A stretch of 7,932 nucleotides of DNA, from contig JAGPUU010000201.1 in the NCBI GenBank assembly GCA_018067325.1, forward strand, positions 1 to 7,932, read 5' to 3'. Below the pieces are notes generated by a model, which was not told the origin of the DNA, made no database searches, and was given only the letters and a program-made list of their open reading frames with translations. Positions 5,778-7,932 of this stretch are shown one piece after another. The DNA comes from Amphritea sp. GTDB lineage: Bacteria > Pseudomonadota > Gammaproteobacteria > Pseudomonadales > Balneatricaceae. Each line of letters starts with the position of its first letter. The stretch's first letter is position 1. Made by a program: the position numbers and the translations under genes.

Positions 5778-5833
5778 GTGTCTGAACTATTCAGATACAC
5801 ACCTATTAAAAAAACTATTGTAGGGAATACAAT
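5778..5833 (+). promoter_or_regulatory. Structured csp2 leader with Shine-Dalgarno in a hairpin loop
   Basis: Two hairpins precede the csp2 start. The first pairs GTGT-CTGAA (5778-5786) with TTCAG-AT-ACAC (5790-5800), nine pairs with a two-base bulge. The second pairs ATTGTA (5817-5822) with TACAAT (5828-5833); its five-base loop GGGAA, with the preceding A, carries the ribosome site AGGGA, and the stem ends one base before the ATG. The second stem is nearly all A-T and so should be temperature sensitive. csp mRNAs are known to have thermoresponsive leaders; the specific mechanism here is inferred. Confidence 0.5.
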
Positions 5834-5834
5834 T

Positions 5835-6041
5835 ATGTCTACATCTACTGGTACCGTTAAATGGTTCAATGCCGATAAAGGTTATGGTTTTATCGAACAG
5901 GAAAACGGTCCTGACCTATTCGTTCACTTCCGTGCTATCAACACCGACGGTTTCAAGACTCTGAACGAAGGACAGCAAGTTTCTTTCGAAGTTACTGATG
6001 GCCAGAAAGGCCCACAGGCTGAGAACGTTACTTTACTGTAA
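5835..6041 (+). CDS. CspA-family cold shock-domain protein (csp2)
   Basis: A 68-residue single cold-shock domain. The sequence [20 protein letters not shown] carries RNP1 KGYGFI at residues 15-20; RNP2 LFVHF is at 28-32, followed by [21 protein letters not shown]. It binds single-stranded nucleic acid and acts as an RNA chaperone. The ATG at 5835 is the family start, with AGGGA at 5822-5826. The frame stays open upstream to a GTG at 5778, but that would add 19 residues unlike cold-shock proteins. It is a paralog of csp1, nearly identical from [22 protein letters not shown] onward, on the opposite strand about 1.7 kb away. Its first codons are rich in common, highly expressed type codons (GGTACCGTTAAATGG, TTCAAGACTCTG), which suggests strong expression. 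It stands alone between a long regulatory leader and a terminator. Confidence 0.96.
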   Translation: MSTSTGTVKWFNADKGYGFIEQENGPDLFVHFRAINTDGFKTLNEGQQVSFEVTDGQKGPQAENVTLL

Positions 6042-6053
6042 TGTTGACTGCCC

Positions 6054-6080
6054 GACTGTGACCCTCCGGGTCGCAGTCTC
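6054..6080. terminator. Hairpin terminator between csp2 and the DUF938 gene
   Basis: GACTGTGACCC (6054-6064), loop TCC, and GGGTCGCAGTC (6068-6078) form an 11-bp stem with one wobble pair, 12 bases after the csp2 stop. A pyrimidine-rich but not pure T tail (TCTCTCC) follows. It lies between convergent genes and may serve both; the minus strand also lacks a U-run after it. Confidence 0.65.
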
Positions 6081-6109
6081 TCTCCACCTCTCATCAGCTA
6101 AAAACCCGC

Positions 6110-6727
6110 TTACTTACAGGTCCAGACCAATAGCTGATTATTGGCTGGCATATCAATGTCTGCTGACAAGGTTAAACCTGCTTTTTCAGCCAGTTCATTC
6201 ACCTTTTCAAAGTCTCTTATACCGCTTTCAGCATTTCGCCGCTTCAACCAAAGATCAAACTCTGCATTTCCGTTGCTGGTATAACCTCCGTTATAACGAA
6301 AAGGGCCATAAAGAATAAGTTTGCTCGCTGGCTTGAACAACCTCGCAACACCGTCGAACAAGGATATAACTTCTGGCCAACTCACTATATGCAGAGTATT
6401 GGCACTATAGATTACATCCACAGCCGTAAAACCGGTATGCCAGTGATTGTCCCTGAGGTCTAGCAATTCAGGCGGACAGATCGTCGGACCAACATAAGGA
6501 TTCAGATTTATCTCCAGGCCAGGCAATAGCTCCGCAATATCTGAGGGTATCCATCGCAGTCCATTAATCGCTGCGCAGAAATGAACCGCATGTTGTCCTG
6601 ATCCACTACCCACCTCAAGGACGATTTCACTTCCCTTGAGCAATGTCTGGAGCTTTGCAAGAACAGGGGCCTGATTACGCTCTGCCGCCGGAGAAAAATT
6701 CACCCAGCTATTATTATCCACTGCCAT
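6110..6727 (-). CDS. DUF938 family SAM-dependent methyltransferase-like protein
   Basis: A 205-residue cytoplasmic class I methyltransferase-fold protein. It begins with the DUF938 signature FSPAAERNQAPVLAKLQ (residues 11-27). The S-adenosylmethionine loop is VLEVGSGSGQHAVHF (36-50), and the acidic motif following the second strand is WIPSD (59-63). The later conserved block YGPFRYNGGYTSNGNAEFDLWLKRRNAESGIRDFE is characteristic of the family, whose animal member is METTL26. The substrate is unknown; small-molecule methylation is the usual guess. Its ATG (6725-6727) overlaps the stop of the upstream FMN reductase gene by one base (TGATG), so translation is probably coupled. The start is therefore fixed by context, and no separate strong ribosome site is needed. 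The gene converges on csp2, with a hairpin between. Confidence 0.92.
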   Translation of the reverse strand: MAVDNNSWVNFSPAAERNQAPVLAKLQTLLKGSEIVLEVGSGSGQHAVHFCAAINGLRWIPSDIAELLPGLEINLNPYVGPTICPPELLDLRDNHWHTGFTAVDVIYSANTLHIVSWPEVISLFDGVARLFKPASKLILYGPFRYNGGYTSNGNAEFDLWLKRRNAESGIRDFEKVNELAEKAGLTLSADIDMPANNQLLVWTCK

Positions 6728-7308
6728 CAGTCTAACTCTGAAGCTTGCTTCATCAGTACATCATAAAGATCTGAGCCCAAAGATTCGGCAGCCAGTTGCA
6801 ACCGTTCTTCATGTAAACGGCCATCCTCTCTGAAAGCCTGACCTGCTTGCCCTAGTGTTACCTGTCCAGGCAGAGCCATAACTCCCAGATTTTGCAACAA
6901 GATGCGCAGTATAGTTAGCCCACGGGTGCCTCCTCCAGCACCGGGAGAAGCCGCCATAACCGCAGCAATTTTTCCATTATAAGCAAACATAGGGGGCTCA
7001 TGTTCATTTTGCTGCCGGGACATCCAGTCCAGCATATTCTTCAGCAGAGGCGAGGGAAAGCCGTTGTATTCTGGCGAAGCTATCAGTAAACCCTGATGTT
7101 GAATCATTAAATTCTTAAGCTGAACCACAGCATCCGGCGCTCCTTCCTGATATTCAAGATCCTGATTAAACAGCGGCATGTCGTAGTCCCGGAGATTAAC
7201 AACCGTCACCTCTGCGCCTGCCGATTTTGCACCGGCTACCGCTATATCAAGTAACCGGCTATTGAATGACTTCTCTCGAATACTTCCAGATAGTGCCAGA
7301 ATTTTCAT
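6727..7308 (-). CDS. NADPH-dependent FMN reductase family protein
   Basis: A 193-residue flavodoxin-fold reductase. The FMN-phosphate loop is LSGSIREKSFNSRLL (residues 6-20), and the family signature SPEYNGFPSPLLKNMLDW is at 78-95, followed by SPGAGGGTRG (121-130). Members (for example chromate/quinone reductases and azoreductase-like proteins) use NAD(P)H to reduce FMN, quinones, chromate or nitro/azo compounds in the cytoplasm, usually as dimers. The minus-strand ATG at 7308 has an excellent ribosome site AAGGAG (7317-7322) eight bases away. It is the first gene of a two-gene unit with the DUF938 protein and lies under a promoter region with several palindromes (7353-7425). One of these resembles the dyad upstream of the WrbA-like gene. 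Quinone or electrophile defence is plausible; the natural substrate is not known. Confidence 0.93.
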   Translation of the reverse strand: MKILALSGSIREKSFNSRLLDIAVAGAKSAGAEVTVVNLRDYDMPLFNQDLEYQEGAPDAVVQLKNLMIQHQGLLIASPEYNGFPSPLLKNMLDWMSRQQNEHEPPMFAYNGKIAAVMAASPGAGGGTRGLTILRILLQNLGVMALPGQVTLGQAGQAFREDGRLHEERLQLAAESLGSDLYDVLMKQASELD

Positions 7309-7352
7309 TAGGGAAACTCCTTTATTAAATTATCCGATTCAACTAACAACCA

Positions 7353-7425
7353 AACTCATGTGAGTTATTCTCACCTATTAACTGAAAATTGATCAGTTTT
7401 CAATCCTTAGACCAAAGTCTAAAAT
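7353..7425. promoter_or_regulatory. Overlapping divergent promoters with clustered palindromes
   Basis: Four inverted repeats lie in about 70 bases: AACTCA/TGAGTT (7353-7366), GTGAG/CTCAC (7360-7374), TGAAAA/TTTTCA (7383-7402) and TTAGAC/GTCTAA (7407-7422). Rightward, TTTTCA (7397-7402), a 17-base spacer and TAAAAT (7420-7425) form a good promoter for the small-protein gene. Leftward, TTGAAA (7398-7403 on the minus strand), a 17-base spacer and TAATAG (7375-7380) face the FMN reductase. The -35 boxes overlap. GTGAG/CTCAC sits just past the leftward -10, and TTAGAC/GTCTAA covers the rightward spacer and -10, positions typical of repressor operators. The regulators are not identifiable. Confidence 0.5.
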
Positions 7426-7467
7426 GTTCAAAGTATTAAAGGACAACAACCCTTTTCGGTTCAATTC

Positions 7468-7510
7468 AGGTCTGACAGCGAGTCGAAGCGCTGAATATGG
7501 TTCCAGACCT
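7468..7510 (+). promoter_or_regulatory. Nested stem-loop in the leader of the 68-residue gene
   Basis: AGGTCTG (7468-7474) pairs with CAGACCT (7504-7510), and inside it CAGCG (7476-7480) pairs with CGCTG (7489-7493). The structure ends 31 bases before the ATG at 7542 and is not followed by a T-run, so it is not a simple terminator. It may affect translation or mRNA stability; its function is unknown. Confidence 0.5.
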
Positions 7511-7541
7511 CAAGTAATTTTATAGTTTGGCGGTAACAATC

Positions 7542-7748
7542 ATGACTCCAGAAAAAATGACACACCACGACATCTACCTGAACGCATGTAGCATGCGCAG
7601 TGAAGTACAGGCCGAACTAATCATGCGCGCTTTTGCAGCGTTAAAAAACACTGTTAAATCTAAAGTGCCTGCATTTGGCCCTCTTTACAACCGGGCTAAC
7701 TATAAGCTGTGCATGAAAGCATTGGATAAACAGTCTGCTTCAGCTTGA
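7542..7748 (+). CDS. Small hypothetical protein, 68 residues
   Basis: The family was not recognised. It is a basic protein with no signal peptide or membrane helix: MTPEKMTHHDIYLNACSMRSEVQAELIMRAF, then AALKNTVKSKVPAFGPLYNRANYKLCMKAL. Residues 22-42 look helical and amphipathic. There is a distant resemblance in size and layout to small DUF1127-like proteins, but their diagnostic C-terminal motif is absent. ATG 7542 is preceded by GGCGGT (7529-7534), a weak ribosome site. The frame extends back to a TTG at 7527, but that is less likely; ATG 7557 (MTHHDIY) is another possible start. A good upstream promoter, a structured leader and a strong terminator support a genuine single-gene unit. It is divergent from the FMN reductase, hinting at related regulation rather than a known shared function. 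Confidence 0.65.
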   Translation: MTPEKMTHHDIYLNACSMRSEVQAELIMRAFAALKNTVKSKVPAFGPLYNRANYKLCMKALDKQSASA

Positions 7749-7822
7749 CCCCTCTTCTCTCTTAAGAGCCGGTCAGAGAAAGGCTGCACCGCCTATCGAT
7801 GATCATCAACTCTTAATTTTTC

Positions 7823-7847
7823 AACAGGCCTAGTGCCTGTTTTTTTT
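7823..7847 (+). terminator. Strong rho-independent terminator
   Basis: AACAGGC (7823-7829), a five-base loop, and GCCTGTT (7835-7841) are followed by a run of T up to 7847. It lies about 75 bases after the small-protein stop, so the transcript would carry a sizeable 3' untranslated region. This is the clearest terminator in the window. After it, 7848-7932 contains no feature I can support. Confidence 0.88.
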
Positions 7848-7932
7848 ACTTTCATTTAGGCAAAGTCAAACAACCTATAGAACCCAAGCGAAAGCACTCT
7901 TTCTCGTCAGAACCTCTCCTTTATCAATTCGT

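Noticed and set aside
5408..5834. Search for a canonical CspA cold-box in the csp2 leader
   Set aside because: No sequence resembling it was found by eye.
5998..6318. Plus-strand 106-residue frame starting inside csp2
   Set aside because: It overlaps the csp2 end and the antisense of the DUF938 gene and runs through the hairpin; no family features.
1..7932. Mobile elements, CRISPR repeats, tRNA genes
   Set aside because: No transposase or integrase motifs, regularly spaced repeats, or tRNA-like cloverleaf sequences were seen on either strand.

Overview
The window looks like ordinary chromosome from a gammaproteobacterium, probably a marine or Oceanospirillales-like lineage. This is inferred from gene content: a cytochrome b561/YceI pair, YciA, a YaiL-type DUF2058 protein, a DUF938 methyltransferase and CspA-type proteins. 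Base composition is moderate in genes and AT-rich in several intergenic stretches. No tRNA, rRNA, IS element, integrase, CRISPR array or phage gene was seen.

Left part (1-2806): a LysR-type regulator, cut by the window edge, is divergent from a WrbA-like flavoprotein. Cytochrome b561 and a periplasmic YceI-type protein follow on the same strand. The b561 and yceI reading frames overlap by 4 bases, while a terminator-like hairpin separates the flavoprotein from b561. Together they suggest a redox/quinone-related unit controlled by the adjacent LysR protein. A bidirectional terminator closes it.

Middle (2806-5407): on the minus strand are a YciA-type acyl-CoA thioesterase, a LOG-family phosphoribohydrolase and a CspA-family protein (csp1). 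The csp1 transcript is predicted to begin with a large hairpin. Divergent from csp1 is a DUF2058 (YaiL-like) gene with its own terminator. A weakly supported 76-residue hypothetical gene on the minus strand follows.

Right part (5408-7932): a long AT-rich intergenic region leads into a second CspA-family gene (csp2), whose leader contains two hairpins, one displaying the Shine-Dalgarno sequence in its loop. Convergent with it is a minus-strand two-gene unit, an NADPH-dependent FMN reductase followed by a DUF938 methyltransferase, with stop and start codons overlapping by one base. Divergent from that unit is an unrecognised 68-residue small protein with a structured leader and a strong terminator.

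Most genes belong to known housekeeping or stress families. The least explained material is regulatory: a possible motif shared by the two flavoprotein promoters, clustered palindromes on overlapping divergent promoters, the hairpin-rich csp leaders, a short ORF with an ideal ribosome-binding site, and two small orphan proteins. No clear-cut new multi-gene system was found; the best candidates are listed as hypotheses.
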